Shown: positions 7,299 through 14,886 of the stretch, in pieces | Position numbering within the stretch: the first letter of the stretch is position 1 | Layout of the letters: every line of letters starts with the position of its first letter | Assembly (NCBI GenBank): GCA_964529035.1 | Contig: CAZGUG010000036.1 | Location: forward strand, 1-20,568 | Length of the DNA stretch: 20,568 nt | DNA from: CAZGUG01 sp964529035 | GTDB taxonomy: Bacteria; Bacillota; Clostridia; Ch29 | Reading direction: 5' to 3' | Made by a program: the position numbers and the translations under genes | Notes under the pieces: generated by a model | Database searches by the model: none | What the model saw: the letters and a program-made list of their open reading frames with translations, nothing else | What the model was told of the DNA's origin: nothing

Positions 7299-7835
7299 AT
7301 GTCCAGAATAGGCAAATTACCGATAGATATACCCAGCGGTGTCGAAGTGGAAATAGGAGAGGGAAACCTAGTTAAGGTGAAGGGCCCGTTGGGTAAAATG
7401 GAACGAAGGATGCACAAAAGCATTATACTTGAGAAGGAAGACAATAAAATAATCGTAAAAAGACCCTCCGACAACAAGTATCACAAATCACTCCACGGAC
7501 TGACCAGGTCACTTATAGCAAACATGGTGGAGGGAGTCACAAAGGGATACCAGAAGACCCTTGAGATAAACGGAGTCGGGTACAGGGCACAGAAGCAGGG
7601 CAAGAAGCTGGTTTTGAACGTAGGGTATTCCCACCCCGTTGAAATGACTGACCCGGAAGGGATAAGCGTTGAAGTGGACGGGAACAAGGTTCTTGTCAAG
7701 GGCATTGATAAACAGCAGGTCGGAAACTATGCCGCAAAGATACGAAGCGTGAGGGAGCCCGAGCCGTACAAAGGCAAAGGAATAAAATACATTGACGAAC
7801 GCATAAGACGTAAGGTGGGCAAAACGGGTAAATAG
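7299..7835 (+). CDS. rplF: 50S ribosomal protein L6
   Basis: L6 lies near the sarcin-ricin loop and the factor-binding site. The 178-aa product contains the two repeated alpha/beta domains of the family: MSRIGKLPIDIPSGVEVEI in the first, and GYSHPVEMTDPEGISVEV in the second, ending with the signature EPEPYKGKGIKYIDERIRRK. Length is normal. AGGAGGTG lies directly upstream, only 18 nt after rpsH. Confidence 0.98.
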   Translation: MSRIGKLPIDIPSGVEVEIGEGNLVKVKGPLGKMERRMHKSIILEKEDNKIIVKRPSDNKYHKSLHGLTRSLIANMVEGVTKGYQKTLEINGVGYRAQKQGKKLVLNVGYSHPVEMTDPEGISVEVDGNKVLVKGIDKQQVGNYAAKIRSVREPEPYKGKGIKYIDERIRRKVGKTGK

Positions 7836-7856
7836 GTAGGAAGGGAGTGAAAAACC

Positions 7857-8225
7857 TTGCAGAAAAAAATGATTAGAAACGAGGCCAGGCAGAAAAGGCA
7901 CAGGGTGGTCAGGAACAAAATCCACGGTACTGCCGACAGGCCGCGGTTGAACGTATATAGAAGCCTAAACCATATTTACGCCCAGATTATAGACGACGAT
8001 TCCGGCACAACTCTTCTGTCCGTTTCCACGATGGATAAGGAGGTTAAGGACAAGGCGGACAAGGGTTACAATGTGGACGCCGCAACGGCGGTGGGGCAGA
8101 TTATAGCCGGCAGGGCGCTGGAAAAGGGTATCAGGGACATAGTTTTTGATAGAGGAGGATACAAATATCACGGCAGGATTAAAGCCCTGGCGGATGCAGC
8201 CAGGGAGGCCGGTTTGAATTTTTAA
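7857..8225 (+). CDS. rplR: 50S ribosomal protein L18
   Basis: L18 binds 5S rRNA with L5 in the central protuberance. The 122-aa product includes RPRLNVYRSLNHIYAQIIDD, the VGQIIAGRALEKGI stretch, and the diagnostic end FDRGGYKYHGRIKALADAAR. The start is taken as TTG 7857 because AAGGGAG at 7841-7847 is well spaced to it; the ATG at 7869 would shorten the basic N-terminus by four residues and sits too far from the site. Confidence 0.96.
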   Translation: MQKKMIRNEARQKRHRVVRNKIHGTADRPRLNVYRSLNHIYAQIIDDDSGTTLLSVSTMDKEVKDKADKGYNVDAATAVGQIIAGRALEKGIRDIVFDRGGYKYHGRIKALADAAREAGLNF

Positions 8226-8242
8226 AAGAAGGAGGGAGATAA

Positions 8243-8755
8243 ATGCACAACAGGCCGAGAGATAACGAACAGTCTAAGCCGGACCTTGTTGAAAAGGTTG
8301 TTCATATAGGCAGGGTTACCAAGGTTGTTAAAGGCGGAAGGAATTTCAGGTTCAGTGCGCTGGTAGTGGTAGGAGACGAAAAAGGCAAAGTGGGCGTCGG
8401 GACCGGGAAAGCCGTTGAGGTTCCCGAAGCCATAAGGAAAGCGATAGAGGATGCAAAAAGGAATATGGTTAAGGTTCCCATGGTGGGCACGACAATACCC
8501 CATGAAGTAATAGGCCGATATGGAGCGGGAAAAGTGATACTTATGCCGGCCAAGGAGGGTACCGGAATAATTGCGGGGGGACCCGTAAGGGCGGTATTGG
8601 AATGTGCGGGGGTAAGGGATATAAGGGCCAAATCCCTGGGTTCCAACAACCCCAAAAATATGGTTAACGCCACCATGGAGGGGATAGGTAAACTGAAAAC
8701 TGTCCAGCAGGTTGCCAGGCAGAGAGGAAAAATTGTGGAAGAGATTTTGGGTTAG
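8243..8755 (+). CDS. rpsE: 30S ribosomal protein S5
   Basis: S5 helps form the mRNA entry channel and affects decoding fidelity. The 170-aa product has the N-terminal double-stranded RNA-binding-like domain (VHIGRVTKVVKGGRNFRFSA) and the C-terminal domain with MPAKEGTGIIAGGPVRAVLE and AGVRDIRAKSLGSNNP. GAAGGAGGGAG is close upstream. The N-terminal extension MHNRPRDNEQSKPDL before the domain is common in Firmicutes. Confidence 0.98.
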   Translation: MHNRPRDNEQSKPDLVEKVVHIGRVTKVVKGGRNFRFSALVVVGDEKGKVGVGTGKAVEVPEAIRKAIEDAKRNMVKVPMVGTTIPHEVIGRYGAGKVILMPAKEGTGIIAGGPVRAVLECAGVRDIRAKSLGSNNPKNMVNATMEGIGKLKTVQQVARQRGKIVEEILG

Positions 8756-8767
8756 GGGGTATATACC

Positions 8768-8950
8768 TTGGCTAAACTGAAAATTAAACTGGTTAAGAGT
8801 ACAATTGGCAATAAAAAAGATCAGAAGGCAACGGTTGAGGCCCTGGGTCTTAAGAAGCTCTCCCAGGTGGTGGAACATGACGATACACCAGAGATAAGGG
8901 GCATGGTCAACAAGGTAAGTCACCTGGTCGAGGTTGAAGAAGTTAACTGA
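8768..8950 (+). CDS. rpmD: 50S ribosomal protein L30
   Basis: L30 is a small 50S protein of the bacterial and archaeal L7/L30 family. The 60-aa product (AKLKIKLVKSTIGNKKDQKA at the N-terminus, GLKKLSQVVEHDDTPEIRGM in the middle) is of usual length. It starts with TTG and is preceded only by a GGGGGT stretch overlapping the rpsE stop, so this is one of the weaker initiation sites in the operon. The rplO Shine-Dalgarno site overlaps its stop codon. Confidence 0.97.
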   Translation: MAKLKIKLVKSTIGNKKDQKATVEALGLKKLSQVVEHDDTPEIRGMVNKVSHLVEVEEVN

Positions 8951-8962
8951 GGAGGTGTCACT

Positions 8963-9403
8963 ATGAAGTTGCACGAGCTTAAATCCCCGCAAGGCGCTAA
9001 GAAAAAAGCCAAGAGGGTCGGCAGAGGTATGAGCTCGGGTCACGGCAAAACCGCAGGCAGAGGGCACAAGGGACAAAAAGCCCGTTCGGGCGGTGGTGTG
9101 AGGCCCGGTTTTGAGGGAGGCCAGATGCCTCTGCAGAGAAGGATACCCAAAAGAGGTTTTACAAATATATTCAAAAAAGAATATTCAATAGTATATTTGG
9201 AAAGGCTCAATATGTTCGAGGAAGGTTCCACCGTTACTCCGGAACTGCTTGCGCAGGCGGGCATCATAAAAAAGCAGGGCGAGCGGGTAAAGATACTGGG
9301 GAACGGAGAGATAGGCAAACCCCTGACGGTAAAGGCGCATAAATTCAGTAAAACGGCAGCCCAGCGGATTGAAGCTGCAGGAGGAAAGGCTGAGGTGATA
9401 TAG
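8963..9403 (+). CDS. rplO: 50S ribosomal protein L15
   Basis: L15 is a late-assembly 50S protein with a long glycine- and arginine-rich N-terminal extension. The 146-aa product has MKLHELKSPQGAKKKAKRVG, the GRGMSSGHGKTAGRGHKGQK segment, RPGFEGGQMPLQRRIPKRGF and the folded C-terminal domain. GAGGAGGTG overlaps the rpmD stop. secY starts one base after the rplO stop codon, so translation of the two is probably coupled. Confidence 0.98.
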   Translation: MKLHELKSPQGAKKKAKRVGRGMSSGHGKTAGRGHKGQKARSGGGVRPGFEGGQMPLQRRIPKRGFTNIFKKEYSIVYLERLNMFEEGSTVTPELLAQAGIIKKQGERVKILGNGEIGKPLTVKAHKFSKTAAQRIEAAGGKAEVI

Positions 9404-9404
9404 A

Positions 9405-10661
9405 GTGCTTCAAACTTTGAGAAATGCACTGAAGATACCGGATTTAAAAAGAAGGATCCTTTTCACCATTGCTATGCTGATAGTTTTCAGGGTAGGTGCC
9501 TTTATACCGGTTCCGGGGATAAATATTGCGGTTATCCAGGAAATAGTTCAAAAAGGCGGGCTGCTGGGGTTTTTTGACGTGGTTTCGGGGGGAGCATTCA
9601 GCAACTTTACGATATTTGCTCTGAGCATCACTCCCTATATAACGGCGTCCATTATAATGCAGCTTCTTACGATAGCCGTTCCGAAGCTGGAGGAACTGGC
9701 CAAGGAGGGTGAAGAGGGCAGAAAGAAGATTGCACAGTATACGAGGTACGGTACCGTGGTACTTGCGCTGGTACAGAGCATAGGCCTCAGCCTCGGTATG
9801 AGGGGTGCCCTTTATAACGCCACGCCGATGAACGTAACCATAGTCGCACTGACGCTGACGGCGGGAACCGCTTTCTTGATGTGGCTTGGGGAGCAAATTA
9901 CCGATAAGGGTATAGGCAACGGAATTTCGCTGCTGATATTTGCCGGTATAATTTCAAGGCTGCCCGACGGTTTGGTGACCATATACCAGTATTACCAGGT
10001 GGGCACGACAAACATCGTGGAACTGGTACTGTTTACAGTAGGAGCAGTGCTTATAATAGCAGGAGTTGTGGCTATTCAGGAGGGACAGAGAAGAATACCG
10101 GTACAGTATGCCAAGAGGGTTGTGGGCAGAAAAATGTACGGCGGGCAAAGCACCCATATACCGATAAAGGTAAACCAGTCAGGAGTTATACCGGTAATAT
10201 TCGCGTCCTCGCTGCTGGCTTTTCCACAGACCATAGCGGCGTTTTTCCCGGATAGCGGGTTCAACACCTTCATGGAAAGGTACTTTGCATGGGGCGGGTT
10301 TTCCCACACATTGTTTACAGCGGGCCTTATAGTGTTTTTCACGTACTTTTACACCGCTGTTACCTTTAACCCGATAGATGTGGCAAACAACCTAAAAAAA
10401 TACGGCGGGTTTGTCCCGGGTATAAGACCCGGAAAACCGACGGTGGACTATATAAACAAGGTTCTAAACAGGATTACGCTGGTTGGGGCTTTGTTCCTGG
10501 TTGTAATAGTGGTACTGCCGGTCATACTTATGAGGTTTACCGGTCTGAAGATTTACTTCGGAGGAACTGCGCTTCTGATAGTTGTGGGCGTGGCCCTTGA
10601 AACCATGAAACAGATAGAAGCCCAGATGCTTATGAGGCATTATCAGGGATTTCTTAAATAG
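9405..10661 (+). CDS. secY: Preprotein translocase channel subunit SecY
   Basis: SecY is the pore of the SecYEG translocon in the cytoplasmic membrane, moving unfolded proteins with SecA or the ribosome. The 418-aa product starts with GTG 9405, one base after rplO, with GAGGTGAT inside the end of rplO as its site. It has the family N-terminus KIPDLKRRILFTIAMLIVFR, the ITPYITASIIMQLL helix, the cytoplasmic EGQRRIPVQYAKR loop and ten predicted hydrophobic segments, with FNPIDVANNLKKYGGFVPGI before the last ones. Length is normal. It occupies the usual place at the end of the spc block, followed by adk. Confidence 0.98.
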   Translation: MLQTLRNALKIPDLKRRILFTIAMLIVFRVGAFIPVPGINIAVIQEIVQKGGLLGFFDVVSGGAFSNFTIFALSITPYITASIIMQLLTIAVPKLEELAKEGEEGRKKIAQYTRYGTVVLALVQSIGLSLGMRGALYNATPMNVTIVALTLTAGTAFLMWLGEQITDKGIGNGISLLIFAGIISRLPDGLVTIYQYYQVGTTNIVELVLFTVGAVLIIAGVVAIQEGQRRIPVQYAKRVVGRKMYGGQSTHIPIKVNQSGVIPVIFASSLLAFPQTIAAFFPDSGFNTFMERYFAWGGFSHTLFTAGLIVFFTYFYTAVTFNPIDVANNLKKYGGFVPGIRPGKPTVDYINKVLNRITLVGALFLVVIVVLPVILMRFTGLKIYFGGTALLIVVGVALETMKQIEAQMLMRHYQGFLK

Positions 10662-10673
10662 GAGATGATTATA

Positions 10674-11315
10674 GTGCGCTTGGTAATAATGGGACCGCCG
10701 GGTGCCGGCAAGGGGACCCAGGCTGCCAGGATAGTGGACAGATTTTCGGTGCCGCACGTGTCCACCGGAGATATTTTCAGAAAAAACCTGAAGGAAGGTA
10801 CACCCCTGGGGCTTAAAGCCCAGGAATATATGAACAAGGGTCTGCTGGTGCCGGACGAAATTGTGGTGGAAATAGTCAGGGACCGCCTGGTGGAAAAGGA
10901 CTGCGAGAAAGGGTTTTTGCTTGATGGGTTTCCCAGAACCGCGGCCCAGGCTGTTGCCCTGGACGGAGTATTAAAGGAAATGGGTATGGCCCTGGATTAT
11001 ATAATAAACATCGAGGTGCCAAGGGAAGTACTGGTTGAAAGGGCGGTGGGCAGAAGGGTCTGCACCGCGTGCGGGGCCACCTACCATGTGAAATTTAACC
11101 GTCCTGACCGTACCGGGACCTGTGATGCCTGCGGAGAGGAGCTCATCCAGAGGGAGGACGACAAACAGAGGACGGTTGAAAAAAGGATAGCGGTATACCT
11201 TGAACAGACGCAGCCTTTGATAGATTATTATTCGGGCAGGGGACTTTTGATAAATATTGACGGCGCACAGCAGATAGAAAGGGTTTGGGAGCAAATTGCC
11301 GGAGTCCTCGCATAA
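10674..11315 (+). CDS. adk: Adenylate kinase, long zinc-binding form
   Basis: Converts ATP and AMP to two ADP in the cytoplasm. I place the start at GTG 10674, 9 nt after GGAG (10661-10664); the in-frame ATG at 10665 directly abuts that site and is unlikely. The 213-aa product has the P-loop GPPGAGKGT (7-15), the AMP-binding DGFPRT segment, and a long LID with CTAC (130-133) and CDAC (150-153), the four-cysteine zinc site typical of Gram-positive enzymes. It follows secY by 12 nt. The gene usually next, map, is absent. Confidence 0.97.
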   Translation: MRLVIMGPPGAGKGTQAARIVDRFSVPHVSTGDIFRKNLKEGTPLGLKAQEYMNKGLLVPDEIVVEIVRDRLVEKDCEKGFLLDGFPRTAAQAVALDGVLKEMGMALDYIINIEVPREVLVERAVGRRVCTACGATYHVKFNRPDRTGTCDACGEELIQREDDKQRTVEKRIAVYLEQTQPLIDYYSGRGLLINIDGAQQIERVWEQIAGVLA

Positions 11316-11340
11316 CGGGTTTGCCGGAGGTGATATGGGT

Positions 11341-11619
11341 ATGGATACCAACGGTATAAAGCTTGGCCAGGTTGTAAGATCAAGGGCTGGCAGGGACAAG
11401 GACGGATATTTTGTAGTTGTGGGCTCAATAGAGCATTATGCGTATATAGCCGACGGAAAAATGCGTAAAACAGACCGGCCAAAAAAGAAGAAGGTAAAAC
11501 ATTTGGCCAGAACCGGTATTATACTACAGGATATTGCGGAAAAACTCGAAAACGGCAGGAAGGTTACAAACGCCGAACTGAGAAAGCACCTGAAAAACCT
11601 TAATCCTGAAAGCAAATAG
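11341..11619 (+). CDS. KOW-domain RNA-binding protein (L14e-like)
   Basis: This is the small KOW protein found between map and infA in many Firmicutes (ybzG position in B. subtilis), related to the eukaryotic/archaeal L14e type of ribosomal protein; its role is not established. The 92-aa product has an N-terminal KOW-like unit (LGQVVRSRAGRDKDGYFVVV), then a highly basic KTDRPKKKKVKHLA and a helical C-terminus. GGAGG (11326-11330) allows ATG 11341 (spacing 10) or ATG 11335 (spacing 4); I favour 11341. RNA binding is inferred from the domain. Confidence 0.88.
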   Translation: MDTNGIKLGQVVRSRAGRDKDGYFVVVGSIEHYAYIADGKMRKTDRPKKKKVKHLARTGIILQDIAEKLENGRKVTNAELRKHLKNLNPESK

Positions 11620-11648
11620 GATCTGGTGAATGGAGGTATGATTACCTT

Positions 11649-11870
11649 ATGGCTAAAAAGGATGTTATTGAAGTGGAGGGCAGGGTTGTGGAAGCGCTGC
11701 CAAACGCCATGTTTCATGTCGAGCTGGAAAACGGTCATAAAATACTGGCCCATGTATCCGGCAAGCTGAGAATGCACTATATTAGAATTTTACCCGGGGA
11801 CAGGGTGACCATTGAACTGTCTCCCTATGACCTTACCCGCGGCAGAATAATATGGAGAGGCAAAAGCTGA
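11649..11870 (+). CDS. infA: Translation initiation factor IF-1
   Basis: IF-1 binds the 30S A site during initiation with IF-2 and IF-3. The 73-aa product is an S1/OB-fold protein with the near-invariant VVEALPNAMFHVELENGHKI, HVSGKLRMHYIRILPGD and ELSPYDLTRGRI. Length is normal, with a slightly different GKS C-terminus. GGAGG at 11632-11636 lies 12 nt before the ATG, a rather long spacing. Confidence 0.98.
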   Translation: MAKKDVIEVEGRVVEALPNAMFHVELENGHKILAHVSGKLRMHYIRILPGDRVTIELSPYDLTRGRIIWRGKS

Positions 11871-11882
11871 GGAGGTATAAAA

Positions 11883-11996
11883 GTGAAGGTAAAACCGTCA
11901 ATAAAGCCGATATGTGAAAAATGCAAGATAATCAGAAGAAAAGGCAAGGTAATGATAATCTGTGAAAATCCCAGGCACAAACAAAAACAGGGATAA
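11883..11996 (+). CDS. rpmJ: 50S ribosomal protein L36, zinc-binding form
   Basis: L36 is the smallest 50S protein. Reading from GTG 11883 gives 37 codons and a TAA stop: MKVKPSIKPICEKCKIIRRK followed by GKVMIICENPRHKQKQG. The zinc ligands C11, C14, C27 and H32 are all present, so this is the zinc-binding version. AGGAGGTAT just after the infA stop (11870) is its ribosome binding site. Position between infA and rpsM is canonical. Confidence 0.97.
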   Translation: MKVKPSIKPICEKCKIIRRKGKVMIICENPRHKQKQG

Positions 11997-12022
11997 CAGA
12001 ATACAGGAGGTGTGGTAGTAAG

Positions 12023-12394
12023 ATGGCAAGAATTGCAGGTATAGACTTACCCAGGGACAAGAGAGCGGAAGTCGGGCTTACCTATATCTATGGAATTGGC
12101 AGGCCAAGGGCCAGAAAAATACTGCAGGAAGCAGGAGTAAACTTCGATACAAGGATTAAGGACCTGACCGAGGCGGAGATAAGCAAGCTGAGGGAAATAA
12201 TTGATAAAGACTATAAGGTGGAAGGAGACCTCAGAAGAGAGGTCAACATGAATATCAAGCGTCTTATTGACATTGGATCCTACAGGGGCCTGCGCCACAG
12301 AAGGGGTCTGCCTGTCAGGGGACAGGGTACAAAGAACAATGCCAGAACCAGAAAGGGTCCCAAGAGAACGGTCGGCATCAGGCGCAAAAAGTAA
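12023..12394 (+). CDS. rpsM: 30S ribosomal protein S13
   Basis: S13 sits in the 30S head, contacts L5 in a subunit bridge and touches P-site tRNA with its tail. The 123-aa product has ARIAGIDLPRDKRAEVGLTY, the helix-hairpin-helix YGIGRPRARKIL, RGLRHRRGLPVRGQGTKNNA and the basic C-terminal tail ending GIRRKK. AGGAGGTG at 12004-12011 lies upstream with fairly long spacing. Confidence 0.98.
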   Translation: MARIAGIDLPRDKRAEVGLTYIYGIGRPRARKILQEAGVNFDTRIKDLTEAEISKLREIIDKDYKVEGDLRREVNMNIKRLIDIGSYRGLRHRRGLPVRGQGTKNNARTRKGPKRTVGIRRKK

Positions 12395-12425
12395 GGGCAC
12401 ACCTTAAATGAAGGAGGTAAAATGA

Positions 12426-12818
12426 ATGGCAGCAAGGCCTAGAAGAAGAACCAGAAGACGTGAAAAGAAGAATATTGAGCGCGGCCAGGCTCATATTAAA
12501 TCAACCTTTAATAATACCATGGTAACCCTGACGGATATGCACGGCAATGCGATTTCCTGGGCAAGTTCCGGGAAGCTGGGGTTTAGGGGTTCAAGGAAAT
12601 CCACTCCCTTTGCGGCGCAAATGGCAGCCGAAGCGGCGGCCAAGGACGCCATGGAACATGGATTGAGAAGCGTTGAAGTATATGTCAAGGGCCCGGGTTC
12701 GGGCAGGGAGGCGGCCATCAGGGCACTTCAGGCTGCGGGGCTGGAAGTCAACCTGATTAAGGACTTGACCCCGGTACCCCACAACGGATGCAGGCCGCCG
12801 AAAAGAAGACGGGTTTAA
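12426..12818 (+). CDS. rpsK: 30S ribosomal protein S11
   Basis: S11 forms the platform of the 30S subunit and contacts mRNA near the E site. The 130-aa product includes GQAHIKSTFNNTMVTLTDMH, SSGKLGFRGSRKSTPFAAQM and the universal end TPVPHNGCRPPKRRRV. AAGGAGGT at 12411-12418 precedes. An out-of-frame ATG at 12422 lies four bases ahead of the true ATG, the same arrangement as in rpsQ. Confidence 0.98.
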   Translation: MAARPRRRTRRREKKNIERGQAHIKSTFNNTMVTLTDMHGNAISWASSGKLGFRGSRKSTPFAAQMAAEAAAKDAMEHGLRSVEVYVKGPGSGREAAIRALQAAGLEVNLIKDLTPVPHNGCRPPKRRRV

Positions 12819-12847
12819 GCAAATAGCAGGAGGTGTAGAAAAAAACA

Positions 12848-13471
12848 ATGGGTAGATATACAGGACCGGTATGCAGACTGTGTCGTAGAGAAGGTATGAA
12901 GCTGTATCTGAAGGGCGACAGGTGTTATTCGGATAAATGTGCCATAGACCGAAGGTCCTATGTGCCCGGTCAGCATGGACAGGGCAGGAAAAAGGTTTCG
13001 GGTTACGGCATCCAGCTTAGGGAAAAGCAGAAGGCCAAAAGGTATTACGGAGTAATGGAAAGCCAGTTCAGGAAATATTTCAACATGGCCGAGAGAATGA
13101 AGGGTGTAACCGGAGAAAACCTGCTTTCGCTTTTGGAAAGCCGGCTTGATAACATCGTATACAGGATAGGCCTGGGCGAATCCAGGAAAGAAGCAAGACA
13201 GCTTGTAAAACACGGGCATTTCCTGGTTAATGGCAGAAAGGTGGATATTCCTTCCTACCTGGCAAGGGTGGGAGATGTCATTGAGGTTAGGGAAAAAAGC
13301 AGGGCCAGTGAAAAATTCAAGGAACTTGTTGAGAATAATCAGAGGGTTGCTCCTGATTGGCTGGAAGTGGATCTGGAGAAAATGAGAGCAAAGGTTGTCA
13401 GCGTGCCAAAAAAAGAACATGTGGATATACCAATAGCAGAACACCTAATAGTTGAGCTTTATTCCAGATAA
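12848..13471 (+). CDS. rpsD: 30S ribosomal protein S4, zinc-binding form
   Basis: S4 nucleates 16S 5'-domain assembly and in E. coli represses the alpha operon. The 207-aa product has the N-terminal zinc ligands C9, C12, C26 and C31 (the C+ type), RSYVPGQHGQGRKKVSGYG, and an S4 RNA-binding domain around residues 95-160 (LESRLDNIVYRIGLGESRKE). AGGAGGTG at 12828-12835 is unusually far (about 12 nt or more) from the ATG. Presence between rpsK and rpoA is typical of Clostridia, whereas B. subtilis keeps rpsD elsewhere. Confidence 0.98.
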   Translation: MGRYTGPVCRLCRREGMKLYLKGDRCYSDKCAIDRRSYVPGQHGQGRKKVSGYGIQLREKQKAKRYYGVMESQFRKYFNMAERMKGVTGENLLSLLESRLDNIVYRIGLGESRKEARQLVKHGHFLVNGRKVDIPSYLARVGDVIEVREKSRASEKFKELVENNQRVAPDWLEVDLEKMRAKVVSVPKKEHVDIPIAEHLIVELYSR

Positions 13472-13489
13472 TCAATATAACTGTAATCG

Positions 13490-13504
13490 GTTGCCCTCGG
13501 CAAT
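13490..13504 (+). promoter_or_regulatory. Small hairpin before rpoA
   Basis: GTTGCC (13490-13495) pairs with GGCAAT (13499-13504) around a CTC loop, 6 bp with one G-U pair. It lies in the 66-nt rpsD-rpoA spacer and is followed by an AT stretch without a real T-run. It may be an mRNA processing or weak attenuation signal, or chance. Confidence 0.25.
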
Positions 13505-13537
13505 ATTTAATAGAGTTGTTCAAGGAGGGTTTAATTA

Positions 13538-14485
13538 ATGATAGAAATAGAAAAGCCCAAAGTGGAGATTTTGGAAACAAGCAGCGACAATACCTATGGA
13601 AAATTTGTGGTGGAACCGCTGGAAAGGGGTTACGGCATAACCCTTGGTAATTCCTTAAGAAGAGTTCTGCTTTCTTCACTGCCCGGAGCTGCTGTGACAT
13701 CTGTAAAAATAGACGGAGTTCTTCACGAATTTTCCACAATACCCGGGGTTAAGGAAGATGTTACAGAGATAGTCCTTAACCTGAAGACCTTAAGCGTTAA
13801 GCTGGACGGAGAGGAGCCCAGGCTGGTAAGAATAGAAGCCGAAGGCGGAGGCGAAATAAAAGCCGGCGATATAGTACACGGTCCCGACGTGGAAATACTC
13901 AACCCCGAGCTCCATATAGCAACCCTTGAAGATGACGCAAATCTTTACATGGAAATCACCCTTGAAAAGGGAAGGGGTTATATTTCGGCCGAGAAGAACA
14001 AGGAGCCCGGCCAGCCCATAGGGATTATACCGGTGGATTCAATATTCACCCCGGTGACCAAGGTTAATTTCAGAGTGGACAATACAAGGGTGGGTCAGGT
14101 TACCGACTTTGACAAATTGACGCTGGAAGTATGGACGGATGGCAGTATCGCCCCCGACGAAGCGGTATCGCTTGGGGCAAAGATACTGAACGAGCATCTG
14201 AACCTGTTTATAACCCTTACAGAGCAGATAAGGGACGTTGAGATTATGGTAGAAAAGGAAGAAGACAAAAAGGAAAAGGTTCTTGAAATGACAATTGAAG
14301 AGCTTGATCTGTCGGTAAGATCCTACAACTGCCTCAAGAGGGCGGGAATAAACACGGTGGAGGAGCTTACCCAGAAGACCGAGGAAGACATGATGAAGGT
14401 GCGGAACCTTGGCAAAAAATCCTTGGAGGAAGTACAGTCAAAGCTTTCGGAATTGAATTTGAATTTGAAAAAAAGCGACGAGTAA
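13538..14485 (+). CDS. rpoA: RNA polymerase alpha subunit
   Basis: Alpha dimerises to start assembly of RNA polymerase and its C-terminal domain contacts promoter UP elements and activators. The 315-aa product has the N-terminal domain with GRGYGITLGNSLRRVLLSSL-like sequence (ERGYGITLGNSLRRVLLSSL) and GAAVTSVKIDGVLHEFSTIP, and a linker near 230-250. The C-terminal domain from about 251 has LDLSVRSYNCLKRAGINTVE and VRNLGKKSLEEV. Length is normal. AAGGAGGG lies upstream. Confidence 0.99.
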   Translation: MIEIEKPKVEILETSSDNTYGKFVVEPLERGYGITLGNSLRRVLLSSLPGAAVTSVKIDGVLHEFSTIPGVKEDVTEIVLNLKTLSVKLDGEEPRLVRIEAEGGGEIKAGDIVHGPDVEILNPELHIATLEDDANLYMEITLEKGRGYISAEKNKEPGQPIGIIPVDSIFTPVTKVNFRVDNTRVGQVTDFDKLTLEVWTDGSIAPDEAVSLGAKILNEHLNLFITLTEQIRDVEIMVEKEEDKKEKVLEMTIEELDLSVRSYNCLKRAGINTVEELTQKTEEDMMKVRNLGKKSLEEVQSKLSELNLNLKKSDE

Positions 14486-14505
14486 GCAGGCGGGAGGGAT
14501 ATTTT

Positions 14506-14847
14506 ATGGCATCAAACAGAAGGTTGGGCAGGCCTACCGATCACAGGATGCTGATGATCAGGAATTTGGTTACAAGCCTTTTAGATAAAGGGAAAATTGT
14601 GACAACGGTAACCAGGGCGAAGGAAACCAAAAGCATGGCGGAAAAGATGATTACGCTGGCAAAGAAGGGGGACCTTCACTCGAGGCGCAGGGCAATGGCC
14701 TTTGTTACCGATGAAACGGTGGTAAAGAAACTGTTTGACAATATAGCCCCCAAATATATGGACAGAGAAGGAGGCTATACCAGGATAGTTAAGATTGGTC
14801 CCAGAAAAGGAGACGCAGCGGAGATGGTTATTCTGGAGCTGGTTTAG
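14506..14847 (+). CDS. rplQ: 50S ribosomal protein L17
   Basis: L17 lies at the bottom of the 50S subunit near the tunnel exit. The 113-aa product (NRRLGRPTDHRMLMIRNLVT, then KIVTTVTRAKETKSMAEKMI, ending KGDAAEMVILELV) is the usual short bacterial form. GGGAGGG upstream supports the ATG. No terminator is visible in the 39 nt to ecfA1, so the transport genes may be read from the same transcript. Confidence 0.98.
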   Translation: MASNRRLGRPTDHRMLMIRNLVTSLLDKGKIVTTVTRAKETKSMAEKMITLAKKGDLHSRRRAMAFVTDETVVKKLFDNIAPKYMDREGGYTRIVKIGPRKGDAAEMVILELV

Positions 14848-14886
14848 AAGTGCTGTTTCCCCAATTCATCTTAAAGAGGGGTTAAA

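Noticed and set aside
8222..9076. A 284-codon minus-strand frame opposite rpsE, rpmD and the start of rplO
   Set aside because: The + strand genes are certain; the long antisense frame follows from their codon bias.
14858..14880. CCCC/GGGG pairing in the rplQ-ecfA1 spacer as a terminator
   Set aside because: Only 4 bp with a 15-nt loop and no T-run; the GGGG is better explained as the ecfA1 ribosome binding site.
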